Assembly (NCBI GenBank): GCA_016719575.1 | Contig: JADJYV010000008.1 | Location: 62,001 to 126,000 of the forward strand | Reading direction: 5' to 3' | Source: Pseudobdellovibrionaceae bacterium | GTDB lineage: Bacteria; Bdellovibrionota; Bdellovibrionia; Bdellovibrionales; Bdellovibrionaceae | DNA: 64,000 nt | Shown: in pieces, positions 26,533 through 36,150 of the stretch | How the letters are laid out: every line of letters begins with the position of its first letter | Position numbering within the stretch: the first letter of the stretch is position 1 | The notes under the pieces: model-generated | The model's database searches: none | What the model was told of the DNA's origin: nothing | Seen by the model: only the letters and a program-made list of their open reading frames with translations | Program-made: the position numbers and the translations under genes

Positions 26533-27318
26533 ATGAAATTATTTTGGTACGGATTATTCCTAATAGGAATTTCTGCCTGCGCTCTTAAACCTGCGAACGA
26601 AAAGGAGACAAAGGTAACAGTTCAAAGTCCAGCGACGGAGCCGGCTGCACCAGCTCTCCCGCCCCCTCCTCCCGCCGCTCCCCCTTCGGTGACTACTCCA
26701 GCGGCTGCTTCGCACCGCCATGCCGGAAGTGTTTCTGCAAGTAAAGCCCTTGGCTGGCTTAAAAATGGCAACATTCGTTTTATGAAGCCCTCACTTCGTA
26801 AAGATGGGCAAAGTGCCACTGACAGGGGCCGCCTTACGAAGGGACAGTATCCTCACTCAATCATACTTTCTTGCAGCGATTCCAGAGTGCCGCCCGAAGT
26901 GATTTTTGACCAGAAATTAGGAGAGATCTTTGTTGTGCGCGTTGCTGGGGAAGTTTTAGATGCCGCCAGCCTTGCAAGCATCGAATATGGAGTTGAACAC
27001 TTGGGTAGCAATTTGATTGTTGTTTTAGGACATGATTCCTGCGGGGCCGTTCGTGCCGCCCATGGAACTCTTGACGGCTCTGACGCGGGCAGCCCTTGGC
27101 TCAACAAACTCGTCGGCGATATTCATCCACGTCTTCGAAGCTTTGCCGGCAAACCTCTTTCGCAAGGCGGTGTCGTTGAGGGCTGGGCCAATGCCGAAGG
27201 TGTCGCCAAAGATTTGGTTCAGCGCTCTCAAATCGTGCGTGACGCCGTCAATAGCGGTGAGGTAAAAATTCAATCGGCCTTGTATCATTTGCAAACCGGG
27301 GAAGTCGACTTTAAGTAG
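26533..27318 (+). CDS. Lipoprotein beta-carbonic anhydrase
   Basis: Carbonic anhydrase interconverts CO2 and bicarbonate. The protein has 261 residues. Residues 1-16 are a lipoprotein signal with lipobox ISAC (Cys16), followed by a Pro/Ala-rich linker (about 35-58) and a beta-class domain. Zinc ligands and the Asp/Arg dyad are all present: CSDSR (C113, D115, R117) and HDSC (H166, C169). Most beta-carbonic anhydrases are cytoplasmic; here the lipobox puts it in the periplasm or on the outer membrane. It has AAGGGGG-type ribosome binding. Confidence 0.9.
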   Translation: MKLFWYGLFLIGISACALKPANEKETKVTVQSPATEPAAPALPPPPPAAPPSVTTPAAASHRHAGSVSASKALGWLKNGNIRFMKPSLRKDGQSATDRGRLTKGQYPHSIILSCSDSRVPPEVIFDQKLGEIFVVRVAGEVLDAASLASIEYGVEHLGSNLIVVLGHDSCGAVRAAHGTLDGSDAGSPWLNKLVGDIHPRLRSFAGKPLSQGGVVEGWANAEGVAKDLVQRSQIVRDAVNSGEVKIQSALYHLQTGEVDFK

Positions 27319-27339
27319 TCCTCAAAAAAAGGAGATCTG

Positions 27340-29370
27340 ATGAGCGCACAACCAAGAAAAATTTTGATGACCTGTGCGCTCCCCTACGCCAATGGTTACA
27401 TCCACATCGGTCACCTGGTAGAATATCTGCAAGCTGACTTCTGGAACCGCTTTCAAAATATGCGTGGCCATCAGTGTGTTTTTATTTGCGCCGATGACAC
27501 CCACGGCACTCCGATCATGGTCAAAGCCCGAGAGCTTGGGATCACTCCTGAGGCTCTTATTGCCAAAAGCTTCGACGAACACACAAAAGACTTTAAAGAT
27601 TTTCAAATCGAATTCGCACACTTTGGCTCCACGAACTCAAAAGAAAACCGCGAACTCTGCGAAGAATTTTACAAAAAAATGAGCGCCAAGGGCCACATTG
27701 CCAAACGTCCCATTGATCAACTTTATTGTGAACATGACGGCATGTTTTTGCCCGATCGTTTCGTCAAAGGCACATGCCCCAAATGCGGCGCCAAAGAGCA
27801 GTACGGTGATTCTTGTGACGTCTGCGGAGCAACCTACTCTCCGGCCGAAATGAAGGACTCTCACTGTTCTCTCTGCGGCACACCCCCCGTAAAAAAAGCC
27901 TCACAGCATATTTTCTTTAAATTAAATGACTTCAAAAACTATCTACAAGAGTGGCTCCCCGCGCACACCGCCCCCGAGGTTTCTAAAAAAATGATGGAGT
28001 GGTTTGCAGAGGACCTCAGGGATTGGGATATTTCTCGCGATGAACCTTACTTTGGTTTTGCCATCCCTGGCGAAGAAAAAAAATTCTTCTATGTGTGGGT
28101 CGATGCCCCCATGGGTTACGTCTCAACCACAAAACAATGGTGCGCAAATTCTGATTCTTCTTTTGAAGAATTTTGGAAGAACAACCAGTCGACAGAGGTC
28201 TATCATTTTATCGGTAAAGACATTACTTACTTTCACACTCTATTTTGGCCGGCTCTTCTAAAAGCGGCAGATTTTCGCTCGCCGACCCAGGTTTTTGTTC
28301 ATGGGCACCTCATGGTCAATGGCGAAAAAATGTCGAAGTCAAAGGGCACTTTTATCGCCGCCAGAACCTACTTAAATCATCTCAATCCTGAGTTCTTACG
28401 CTATTACTACGCTACCAAGTTGGGTGGCACAATCGACGATATTGATTTAAACCTTGAGGACTTTGTCAGCAGAGTCAATTCAGACCTGGTTGGTAAAATC
28501 ACCAATCTGGCCTCTCGAGGGGCGCAGATGCTCAAGAAAAAAATGGACGGAGTGATGAGTATACCTGATACGCAGGGACAAAAGCTAATCACTATGGCTC
28601 AAAACAGCTCTGAAGAAATTGCTAAACATTATGAGGCTCGTGACTTTACCAAAGTGACTCACGAAATTCGTGCGCTCGCGGATGAGGCCAATCGCTACTT
28701 TGATGAAAAAGCTCCGTGGAAAACTCTCGAAAGTGACCCCGCTGCGACAAAGCAAGTTCTCACCACAACTTTGAATGTTTTCAGAATTTTGAGTATTTAT
28801 CTAAAGCCGGTACTCCCTCACTACACCGCCAAGGTAGAAAAGCTCTTCGGCGAAAAGCCCTATCTATGGTCGGATATTCAAAAAACTCTTTCAAACTCTC
28901 GCATTGCTGATTACGAACACCTTGCCAATCGCATTGAGCCTGACAAAATCACAGCGATGCTTGAAGAGTCTCGGGCCCTCAATGAATCAATGATGAAAAA
29001 AACTGTGGCGGTAAAAACTCCCCCACAAACTTCAGAAAAAACAGCCGAAATAGAGTTTGACGACTTCATGAAAATTGACCTGCGCATTGCCGTGGTGATT
29101 GAAGCAGAAGAAATCAAGGAAGCCGACAAGTTGTTGCGCCTCAAGGTTGATATCGGCGGGGAGACCCGACAAATCATCGCCGGCATCAAGGCGGCCTACT
29201 CGCCAGAAAAATTAATTGGTCGCCAGGTGCTTGTCTGTGCCAACTTAAAGCCGCGCAAGATGAAGTTCGGAATGTCCGAAGGGATGGTTCTTGCCGCTGG
29301 CGAGGGGGGCTCGGATCTATTTGTTCTGAGTCCGGACAGTGGAGCCAAGCCCGGTCAGCGCGTTAAATAA
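27340..29370 (+). CDS. metG: Methionyl-tRNA synthetase
   Basis: Charges tRNA-Met and initiator tRNA. The 676-residue class I synthetase has the HIGH variant YIHIGHL, a zinc knuckle of four CxxC pairs (CPKCG, CDVCG, CSLCG region) and the KMSKSKG loop. It also has the C-terminal EMAP/tRNA-binding domain (FDDFMKIDLRIAVV to end), so it is the long dimeric form. An AAGGAGATCTG site precedes the ATG. The two following genes, both RNA-modification enzymes, start within a few bases. Confidence 0.97.
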   Translation: MSAQPRKILMTCALPYANGYIHIGHLVEYLQADFWNRFQNMRGHQCVFICADDTHGTPIMVKARELGITPEALIAKSFDEHTKDFKDFQIEFAHFGSTNSKENRELCEEFYKKMSAKGHIAKRPIDQLYCEHDGMFLPDRFVKGTCPKCGAKEQYGDSCDVCGATYSPAEMKDSHCSLCGTPPVKKASQHIFFKLNDFKNYLQEWLPAHTAPEVSKKMMEWFAEDLRDWDISRDEPYFGFAIPGEEKKFFYVWVDAPMGYVSTTKQWCANSDSSFEEFWKNNQSTEVYHFIGKDITYFHTLFWPALLKAADFRSPTQVFVHGHLMVNGEKMSKSKGTFIAARTYLNHLNPEFLRYYYATKLGGTIDDIDLNLEDFVSRVNSDLVGKITNLASRGAQMLKKKMDGVMSIPDTQGQKLITMAQNSSEEIAKHYEARDFTKVTHEIRALADEANRYFDEKAPWKTLESDPAATKQVLTTTLNVFRILSIYLKPVLPHYTAKVEKLFGEKPYLWSDIQKTLSNSRIADYEHLANRIEPDKITAMLEESRALNESMMKKTVAVKTPPQTSEKTAEIEFDDFMKIDLRIAVVIEAEEIKEADKLLRLKVDIGGETRQIIAGIKAAYSPEKLIGRQVLVCANLKPRKMKFGMSEGMVLAAGEGGSDLFVLSPDSGAKPGQRVK

Positions 29371-29375
29371 ACCCC

Positions 29376-30143
29376 ATGACGCCCAAAGAATTAAAGGTCC
29401 TACAAAACATTCACCTCATGATGCTCGAACTTGAGCGCGAGTCTCCTCACGGATTTTCGCCAGAGAAAATCAATGCGCTCAAAGAGCTTCTGGGTGTATT
29501 TATAAACCACGAAGAACTCGAACTACGCAAAGTTTCTGAAATTGCCAAACATCTTCATTCGTCGATGTCAGAAAAGCATTATGTTTCATTTCTTGTGCCG
29601 ATCGAAAGGCTCTTACAAAAATCCTTACGCGACGATGAGTTTTTAATTCTTAGTGAGGACAAGGCTCCGTCGCAAATAGAAAAAATTCCTTTGGTGCTGG
29701 TGCTTTACAATTTACGTTCGGCCTTTAACGTCGGCTCAATTTTTAGAACAGCGGAGTGTTTTGGTGTCCGCAAGATTTTTCTTTGTGGCTATACCCCCTT
29801 GCCGACTCAAGACAAACTTGCAAAAACTGCCATGGGCACGCAGTCACTAATTGAGTGGCAAGAGGCAGCGAAAATTTTTGATCTTGTAAGAGAGCTCAAA
29901 AGCGACGGCTATCAAATCGTATCCCTAGAAACCACCTCCCACGCAAGACCTGTGCAAGAGGATTTTAAAAAGCAACCCACCGCGCTCATTGTCGGCAACG
30001 AGCGCTTCGGCATTGATCGAGATATTTTAGATATTAGCGATCAGGTGCGCAAGATACCCCTGCGAGGTCATAAAAACTCTCTCAACGTGGGCGCGGCGCT
30101 TGCGATTGCAACCTACGAATTTTCAAGGCAGTTCACTTTATGA
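29376..30143 (+). CDS. SpoU/TrmH-family RNA 2'-O-methyltransferase
   Basis: A 255-residue SPOUT enzyme that would methylate a ribose 2'-OH in tRNA or rRNA with SAM. The C-terminal 155 residues hold the three family motifs: NLRSAFNVGSIFRTAE, ALIVGNERFGID, and IPLRGHKNSLNVGAALAIA, which forms the trefoil knot. The N-terminal 95 residues are a helical extension. The exact target cannot be told. It sits in an operon with metG. Confidence 0.88.
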   Translation: MTPKELKVLQNIHLMMLELERESPHGFSPEKINALKELLGVFINHEELELRKVSEIAKHLHSSMSEKHYVSFLVPIERLLQKSLRDDEFLILSEDKAPSQIEKIPLVLVLYNLRSAFNVGSIFRTAECFGVRKIFLCGYTPLPTQDKLAKTAMGTQSLIEWQEAAKIFDLVRELKSDGYQIVSLETTSHARPVQEDFKKQPTALIVGNERFGIDRDILDISDQVRKIPLRGHKNSLNVGAALAIATYEFSRQFTL

Positions 30144-30901
30144 AAATGGAACCCATTGGTTTTTATTACTCTGAAGCCAAAGCCCCCTATGAAGCCCCCC
30201 GGCAGCCTCTTGAACGCATCATCACTCGCGGAGAAATCATTTTGAAATCGGGGCAGCAGTTTGAACAGGCCCTTGAAAACCTTGAAGGTTTTGAGCGTAT
30301 TTGGTTGATTTACCAATTTCATCACAATAATCACTGGAAACCCAAAGTTCTTCCGCCGCGAGGGAGCCCCACAAAAGTCGGCGTCTTTGCAACGAGAGCC
30401 CCCTACCGTCCCAATCCGATAGGCATGAGTTGTGTCAGGCTGATCAAAGTTAAAGGCCTCAAGCTTGTTGTTGAAGGAGCTGACCTCCTCGACCAAACTC
30501 CTCTATTGGATATCAAACCCTATCTCCCCTACGCGGATTCTTTTGCTGACTCAAAAATGGGTTGGCTCGAAGGCGTTGAAAAGAACTCTGTGCAGTTCAC
30601 CTCTGAGGCTTTAGAAAAGATCAACTTTTTGTCGTCAGCGGGACTCACTCAAATGAAAGATTTCATCCTCAATCAACTCGAGTATGACGCCCTCAATGCC
30701 GAAAAAAAACGAGTCTCTAAAGTTGAATCCGACTATTTACTAGCCTACAAAACTTGGCGAATTAAATTTTCTTATAACCAAGAACAAAAAAATATTTTAG
30801 TGCTGGATATTACTTCGGGTTATAGTCAAAAAGATTGGTCTGAATCTGCCGACTCCTATGGCGACAAGACACTCCATCAGCATTTTCTCTCAAAATACTA
30901 A
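30140..30901 (+). CDS. trmO: tRNA t6A37 N6-methyltransferase TrmO (TsaA family)
   Basis: TrmO methylates the N6 of threonylcarbamoyladenosine at position 37 of threonine tRNAs, giving m6t6A. The 253-residue protein has the N-terminal UPF0066 domain: PIGFYYSEAKAPYEAPRQ, LEGFERIWLIYQFH, the core RAPYRPNPIGMS, and LLDIKPYLPYAD. It overlaps the upstream methyltransferase gene by four bases, so metG, the SPOUT enzyme and trmO form an operon dealing with tRNA. Confidence 0.88.
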   Translation: MKMEPIGFYYSEAKAPYEAPRQPLERIITRGEIILKSGQQFEQALENLEGFERIWLIYQFHHNNHWKPKVLPPRGSPTKVGVFATRAPYRPNPIGMSCVRLIKVKGLKLVVEGADLLDQTPLLDIKPYLPYADSFADSKMGWLEGVEKNSVQFTSEALEKINFLSSAGLTQMKDFILNQLEYDALNAEKKRVSKVESDYLLAYKTWRIKFSYNQEQKNILVLDITSGYSQKDWSESADSYGDKTLHQHFLSKY

Positions 30902-32166
30902 GAAGCTCGAGCTAAGTTGGCAGCTTTTGGCCCGTGAGAATTGCTTTTCCAATGAAAGCATTGCTTGATCAGTGGCGCGCAAAAAACCAATCGCAAGCCG
31001 CCACCAATTGCGAATAGAATCCAATAGCTATGCTTGTACTCGCCCATAAAATGAAGGAGCTGGCCGCCAACAAGAGTTCCGCCAATAATGGCGACAGAAT
31101 TCAGTAAATTGTAGACTGTCAAAAACGGGATTTTTTCTTGTTGCTTAAGATCCTTAAAAAAGATCAAAGAAAGACCAAACTCAAAACAGCCCCAAGTCAG
31201 ACCGCTCAGTAATTGCAGGACGATGATGAAATAATAGTTTTCACTCAGAGCCCAGAGGGCCGCCATGGGTGAGACCATAACTATGCCTGCAATTAACAAA
31301 CGAAACCCATCCAAGTTATTTTTTGCATTTTGAATCAACGATAGAGATAAAATCTTACCCACCATCATCGTTGCAATCGCCACCATGTACTGACCATAAT
31401 TCATCTTGAGCTGCGCCAGCATATAAGGGGCCACAAATGGAGAACTCACGTGCACAGCCATCTGAAATGGCACTAAGTACATAAAAAATTTCTTTTTATG
31501 CTGCCCGCGCCAAAAAATATTCCACGAATCACGCAAACGATGGGCTTGATCCTCAAGGCCCCAGTCTTTGATAAAAATTTTCTTTGACAAAACCAGCGAC
31601 GAAATCGCTCTACAAGCAAAGGCGAATAAAAACAGCAACGAAAATACTGAGGTAAAGGGGCCCACCTCAACTTTGTTGTGCAAAGCCACTCCGCCGCCGA
31701 CAATACCCACCAAAATTCCGAGCTGAGAAATGCGAATGCGCCGAGAAAAATACTTTGCACTTCGTTCCTCAGGTACGAGTCGCCCCATCCAAAAATTCCA
31801 AGCGGCTCCCGCAGAGAACCCAGCTCCCCAATAAAGGGTCAAAACTGCGAATAGAACCCAAAAATTTGGAGCTTTGGTTAAAGAAAAATAAAGCAAAGGC
31901 AGAAAAGCTAAGGCTTGTATAAATGCCGACAAGACAACCCAATATTTATGAGAATTCACTCGGTGCAAAATCTTTGGAGTAAAAAGCTGAAGCACGGCCC
32001 CACCCACCAGGGGCAGCGTTGCAAGATATCCAGCAAAAATCTCACCCATGCCAATGGCAACAACATATGCTGGCAAATATGATTCCCCGGCTCCAACCAT
32101 AAGACTACAGAGAAAGGCGTCGATATTTGATAATTTTAAGCTTTTTTCGATCTTTTGAGCGGACAT
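30898..32166 (-). CDS. MFS transporter
   Basis: A 422-residue, roughly 12-helix protein of the major facilitator superfamily. The ATG at 32166 is preferred because the longer reading from 32277 adds a polar Cys-rich leader overlapping the exoD-like gene. Cytoplasmic loop motifs are weak (FSRRIRISQLG). The substrate is unknown. It converges on trmO with four shared bases. Confidence 0.75.
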   Translation of the reverse strand: MSAQKIEKSLKLSNIDAFLCSLMVGAGESYLPAYVVAIGMGEIFAGYLATLPLVGGAVLQLFTPKILHRVNSHKYWVVLSAFIQALAFLPLLYFSLTKAPNFWVLFAVLTLYWGAGFSAGAAWNFWMGRLVPEERSAKYFSRRIRISQLGILVGIVGGGVALHNKVEVGPFTSVFSLLFLFAFACRAISSLVLSKKIFIKDWGLEDQAHRLRDSWNIFWRGQHKKKFFMYLVPFQMAVHVSSPFVAPYMLAQLKMNYGQYMVAIATMMVGKILSLSLIQNAKNNLDGFRLLIAGIVMVSPMAALWALSENYYFIIVLQLLSGLTWGCFEFGLSLIFFKDLKQQEKIPFLTVYNLLNSVAIIGGTLVGGQLLHFMGEYKHSYWILFAIGGGLRLVFCAPLIKQCFHWKSNSHGPKAANLARAS

Positions 32167-32206
32167 GGATTCATTATATTCACGACACAATGCACACGCA
32201 CGAGCC

Positions 32207-32827
32207 TTAAAAAGAGCTGGCCCAAGGTCTTTGGATGAATTGCAAAATTCCGTTCCCAAGTGAATAAAAGAATACAAGCATGGCCATAGCCATGAGGTAA
32301 GAAAACAACACTAAGATTCCATCCTCTTCTAGTTGCGCTAGAGAAAGTGCAATGATCACTATCGCCGGCACCGTATTAGTAAATGGAATTGGCAACGGCA
32401 AAAGCAAAAACAAAGAACTTGATAAAACAACACACAGATTTAAAAGACGAAAGCCCCAAAAGTGAGTTAAAAATATCATCCGAGGTCTTAAAAACCTTTC
32501 TAGATGGCCCCATATTTTTTCAGAAACTTTAACTACCCGATTCATAGCTTTTTGCGGAACCGATCTGTTTTGAAAGCGTTTGGGTATCCACGGAGGCCAA
32601 TTAAAAAACTGAAACACAGAAAGGACTATAATCACAACTCCCACCGGCGTCGACACTCCAGGTAGAGGTATTGGCTGCAAAAAAAATACACACAAAAGCA
32701 ATCTTAATATCCCATGTCCCAACTCACCTAGAAGGATCACGAGAGTTCCAAGGGTTAGAGGGTGCTTTTGATTCTCTTTTTCAATAATTTCAAGTGCGGC
32801 CATCAAACGACTTGGTTTTTGCATCAA
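32207..32827 (-). CDS. ExoD-family membrane protein
   Basis: A 206-residue inner-membrane protein matching the ExoD family, named for exopolysaccharide production in rhizobia; its biochemical role is unknown. Seen: an N-terminal LGTLVILLGELGHGILRLLLC segment, PIPLPGVSTPVGVVIIVLS, then LPLPIPFTNTVPAIVIIALSL and a final hydrophobic helix. A second in-frame Met follows directly. Confidence 0.78.
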   Translation of the reverse strand: MMQKPSRLMAALEIIEKENQKHPLTLGTLVILLGELGHGILRLLLCVFFLQPIPLPGVSTPVGVVIIVLSVFQFFNWPPWIPKRFQNRSVPQKAMNRVVKVSEKIWGHLERFLRPRMIFLTHFWGFRLLNLCVVLSSSLFLLLPLPIPFTNTVPAIVIIALSLAQLEEDGILVLFSYLMAMAMLVFFYSLGNGILQFIQRPWASSF

Positions 32828-32833
32828 TTGACT

Positions 32834-33613
32834 CTATTCAAAACTGAGGCATACTTCAAGGGGCACATGATCAGAGCCCTTGAAACCGTGCAAAATCTCA
32901 GTTGAATGGACCCTTACTCCGCGAACAAAAATATGATCTAACTTAAAAAATCTATTGTCGTTTGAAAACTCAACAGGGGTCAGATTGATTTGCGAGAGCA
33001 TTTGAACCAATAGAATCCAGCGCCGCGTATTCCAAGTATTAAAGTCACCAGCAAAAATCAAGGGTCCTTTGTGAGCTTCAATCTGCCGAATTTTTTCTTC
33101 GATCGACTTTATAAACAACTGCGTTGTCGTAAAATTTAAAGAATGAGTGTTGACCACCAGCAAGCGATCAGCTCTTCCTTGTATTTTAAACTGAGAAAGT
33201 AAAGCAATTTTCGGTGTCAGAACAAAAAGCTCCCGGCTTTTTGTTCGTATAAACTTAAGATCATAAGATTCAGCCCGCGCGCCGATAACGACGCCTGTTG
33301 CCAATTGAGGATTAAGATGAAAACTGGCTGCCATATTCCAAGCGTATGTCGCAAAAGACTCTCGCCAAATCTTTGGCATTTGATGATCACTGACGGCTTC
33401 TTGCAAAAGCACCAGATCGTGGCCACGAATGATCTCTTTGAATTCTTGCGCCCAACGCGGATCTTTACCTTTATAAACATTCCAGATAAGGATTTTTATA
33501 TTGTTGTCAGGTAATTTTTTTTCACTAAAAGAGCCTACAGAAATAAGACTTTTTTCCTCAGTAGGAATAGAAAACGGATTTTCAAAAAGGCTTTTTTTTC
33601 GTGAATTTGGCAA
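32834..33613 (-). CDS. Endonuclease/exonuclease/phosphatase-family hydrolase
   Basis: A 259-residue EEP-fold protein, a metal-dependent phosphodiesterase fold. The catalytic set is seen: ILIWNVYKG, LVLLQEAV (Glu), LLVVNTHSL (His), FAGDFNTW (Asp/Asn) and the final GSDHVPL (Asp/His). No signal peptide, so probably cytoplasmic. The substrate may be nucleic acid, a phosphoinositide-like lipid or another phosphodiester. It is close to the exoD-like gene on the same strand. Confidence 0.85.
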   Translation of the reverse strand: MPNSRKKSLFENPFSIPTEEKSLISVGSFSEKKLPDNNIKILIWNVYKGKDPRWAQEFKEIIRGHDLVLLQEAVSDHQMPKIWRESFATYAWNMAASFHLNPQLATGVVIGARAESYDLKFIRTKSRELFVLTPKIALLSQFKIQGRADRLLVVNTHSLNFTTTQLFIKSIEEKIRQIEAHKGPLIFAGDFNTWNTRRWILLVQMLSQINLTPVEFSNDNRFFKLDHIFVRGVRVHSTEILHGFKGSDHVPLEVCLSFE

Positions 33614-33624
33614 AACCGTCTTCC

Positions 33625-34488
33625 TTACGAAGCTTTTTGTTTGGCACTAGACGCTGAACCTGACTTCTGATCATAGTCATCAACGAGGTCATTGAGATAA
33701 TTTTGTGCCTTGTATTTTGATATGGACTTAGCAGCATCCTTCTGCACATGCATATGTGTCACCCCTTGATTTTTGAGTCGGTCGAGTTGCTTGTTATAGA
33801 AGACTCCACCTTTGGGGGTGTAAAGAACGTATTTGTTGTTGTTTGGAAGATACATGTACAAATCAAATTCGATGGGACGATCACCAACAAGGTCACCGAT
33901 ATGGAGCTTGGCCATATCATGGTGCTGAGATTCCTCGAGTATAACCTTTGGCGGACGACGCGGAAAAAATGCCATCGCAACTTCGTTGCCTTTATGAACT
34001 GACTTTCTCAGAAAGTCGGCGTATTCTAGGGCCCAGGGCTCAAACTCAACCTGCTTAATTCTTAATCCCAGCGCATCGTCTTCACTCACGTCTTCACCAT
34101 TGTCTTTTAAAAACTTAAAGAGACGCTGCTTGATTGTCGTAATAAAATCAGTTTCCATTTTTTTATTATTGCCCATTACCGCGACTAAGTATCCAGAGAA
34201 ACGTTCGGACTCAACCATAATGCAAGCCATATTGCTCGCCACTTCAATCTTTTCATGAATAACGCCGTCATGATTTTCTGTAGACTCATCGAGGGCCTGC
34301 TGAGTGCCCTTGGCAATCAGCGTCTGGTTGGCATCGCTTCGGTCTTGGCGTTCTTTCAAAAATCGCACACGATCTTCGCTAAGGTCTGTTGGTTTCCAGA
34401 GAGGCGTCGCCGCATTCTGCTTTGCTCGGCGATACTCTCGCGACCCCTGGGGTTCCATTTCGAGGGCCGTCAAATCATCTTTTCGCAA
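33625..34488 (-). CDS. Regulator-like protein with DUF3391-like C-terminus
   Basis: A 287-residue soluble protein. The first 60 residues are charged and helical. The C-terminal part FDLYMYLPNNNKYVLYTPKG followed by DRLKNQGVTHMHV resembles the small beta domain often placed before HD-GYP or in other c-di-GMP signalling proteins. No HD-GYP or GGDEF catalytic motif is present. It lies 14 bases from the receiver-like gene upstream on the same strand, which suggests a signalling pair. Confidence 0.5.
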   Translation of the reverse strand: MRKDDLTALEMEPQGSREYRRAKQNAATPLWKPTDLSEDRVRFLKERQDRSDANQTLIAKGTQQALDESTENHDGVIHEKIEVASNMACIMVESERFSGYLVAVMGNNKKMETDFITTIKQRLFKFLKDNGEDVSEDDALGLRIKQVEFEPWALEYADFLRKSVHKGNEVAMAFFPRRPPKVILEESQHHDMAKLHIGDLVGDRPIEFDLYMYLPNNNKYVLYTPKGGVFYNKQLDRLKNQGVTHMHVQKDAAKSISKYKAQNYLNDLVDDYDQKSGSASSAKQKAS

Positions 34489-34502
34489 TTAGGTCTTGGA
34501 CT

Positions 34503-35336
34503 TTAGCAATGGCCAATTCTGAGTAGCAGTGCCCGGTGTTCTGAAGACTCGGAATACCCACCCAGATCGCCTCGAGATCCTTTTTGCACATAGGTCTGTC
34601 CGAATCCATTATGGCTCTCACCGGTTCCAGGCTTTCCTAGATCCTCATTTGTAGAGGATCCCGGCATGTAAGCAACTCCAGAGGAAGAGTCTTCTTCTTC
34701 ATCGGCGGGTCTCGCGAAAATCAATCCGCTGTCGTTCTTGCTCGTCGAGGTGGTTGGAGCTGATCCTGTTGAAGAATGTGCAGAATCCTTACTCAAAAAC
34801 TGACTCAAGAGACGGCTTGCCGCATCCTCGCCACCCTTAATTTCGATAGTGTTCGAACCGCCACCTTTGATCGATATCAAGTTATTATTTTTATTATCAG
34901 GACTAGTGCCAGACTTAAACTCAGTATTGGCGTTTTGCAAAGACTCACGTGTTTGCTGATCTTTGAGATATTTATTTACACAACGTTCAATTGCAGGGCC
35001 CGTAACCGGTGGATAGACCCGATATTCAGAGGCCGATTCATTGAGCATTTTATAAGAAATTGCATTTTGATTTTCTGCGAAGGCGATAGTTGCTACCGGA
35101 AATGCCTGAAGTAACAACTTAGGCAGGGCCCGGACTTTTTTATTAGGATGATCTACGCTAATCAAAACATAGCTTGGCTTTCCTTGGACAAGTTGAACCA
35201 AGGCTTCTTTTAGGTTTGGAGTCGAATAGATTTTCCAACCACGATTACGCAAGAAGGTCTCAACCGTGGTTAGGGCCCCCGCATTTGACTTTATTATCAA
35301 CATCGTTTTTGGAAGTTCTTTTGTCGCATCGCTCAT
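34503..35336 (-). CDS. Receiver-like domain protein with disordered tail
   Basis: A 277-residue protein. Residues about 10-125 resemble a CheY-type receiver domain: TMLIIKSNAGALTTVETFLRN, then PSYVLISVDHP at the position of the phospho-Asp strand, and a late TIAFA strand. The usual acidic pair at the first strand is absent, so phosphorylation is doubtful. The C-terminal half is Ser/Gly/Asn-rich and probably disordered. It appears cotranscribed with the next gene. Confidence 0.5.
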   Translation of the reverse strand: MSDATKELPKTMLIIKSNAGALTTVETFLRNRGWKIYSTPNLKEALVQLVQGKPSYVLISVDHPNKKVRALPKLLLQAFPVATIAFAENQNAISYKMLNESASEYRVYPPVTGPAIERCVNKYLKDQQTRESLQNANTEFKSGTSPDNKNNNLISIKGGGSNTIEIKGGEDAASRLLSQFLSKDSAHSSTGSAPTTSTSKNDSGLIFARPADEEEDSSSGVAYMPGSSTNEDLGKPGTGESHNGFGQTYVQKGSRGDLGGYSESSEHRALLLRIGHC

Positions 35337-35544
35337 ATTTTGCTTAACTTGCCTTTCGACAATTCGTTTCTAACTACTCACATATCGGTATCTTTTTATA
35401 TTTTATACAGATATTTCGCTCGAGCAAAGGTCTAGTAATTTGGACCATTCTTCTGAATCTCAATATGATAAACTGGACTGAGCTGTCCGTCACAAGGCTA
35501 TACCGTCTCAAACAATGGCCTTTGGCTTGCACCCACATTTGGGC

Positions 35545-36150
35545 ATGATAAATCCAAGACGTTTTCAGAGAGACTGCCGTTTTTTTCATCTTAATTCCGG
35601 ACTCGCCATCCGAGCTTGGCAAACCACTCTGCCTGCGGCGCGCTGGCGTCTTTTCTGCCGAGCCCTTTTAGAGTTGCAAACCCGAGAGGATTTTACGGCC
35701 CATGCTTTTGTTTTAATGGGAACGCATTTTCATTTGCTTTTCTCAACACACTCACTGCGGGAACATATCTTAGCCGAGGACTTGCATCAAATTTTGAGCC
35801 GCCTGTGTAATAAAACTTGGGATGCGCTTGAGCTTCCTCTCTTTTGCGATCCAATTCTGAGTGCTCAATATTACAAAAACGCCTACAAATACATCTATCG
35901 AAATCCTATCGAGGCCGGCCTTTGCCTGCGAGCTGAGGACTACGAATACAGCAGTCTTCACAGCCTGCTTGGACTCAGCTCTCAATCCGCTCCTGTTATT
36001 GACAATATGGGGCTGGTTCAGTCTCCGGCAAAAACACTCGAGTGGCTTAATCAAGATTTTGGAGAAGAACAGAGCTCTCTCCAAATATCAAACAAACCTA
36101 ACTTCGTTTTCAGATTAGATATTTTTGTCGAATCCGCAGGATATCGCTAA
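35545..36150 (+). CDS. Y1 (REP-associated) transposase-like protein
   Basis: A 201-residue protein of the IS200-like Y1 family, closest to RAYT proteins that process REP hairpins. Seen: HAFVLMGTHFHLLFS, whose HxH is the HUH metal motif, and YYKNAYKYIYRNPIEAGL, which carries the candidate nucleophilic Tyr and the family YIxRNP motif. The start is uncertain; ATG 35545 (MINPRRFQRD) is preferred to 35515. No terminal inverted repeats or REP array were seen nearby, so it is probably a domesticated single-copy gene. Its 3' end overlaps the convergent glycosyltransferase by 41 bases. Confidence 0.72.
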   Translation: MINPRRFQRDCRFFHLNSGLAIRAWQTTLPAARWRLFCRALLELQTREDFTAHAFVLMGTHFHLLFSTHSLREHILAEDLHQILSRLCNKTWDALELPLFCDPILSAQYYKNAYKYIYRNPIEAGLCLRAEDYEYSSLHSLLGLSSQSAPVIDNMGLVQSPAKTLEWLNQDFGEEQSSLQISNKPNFVFRLDIFVESAGYR

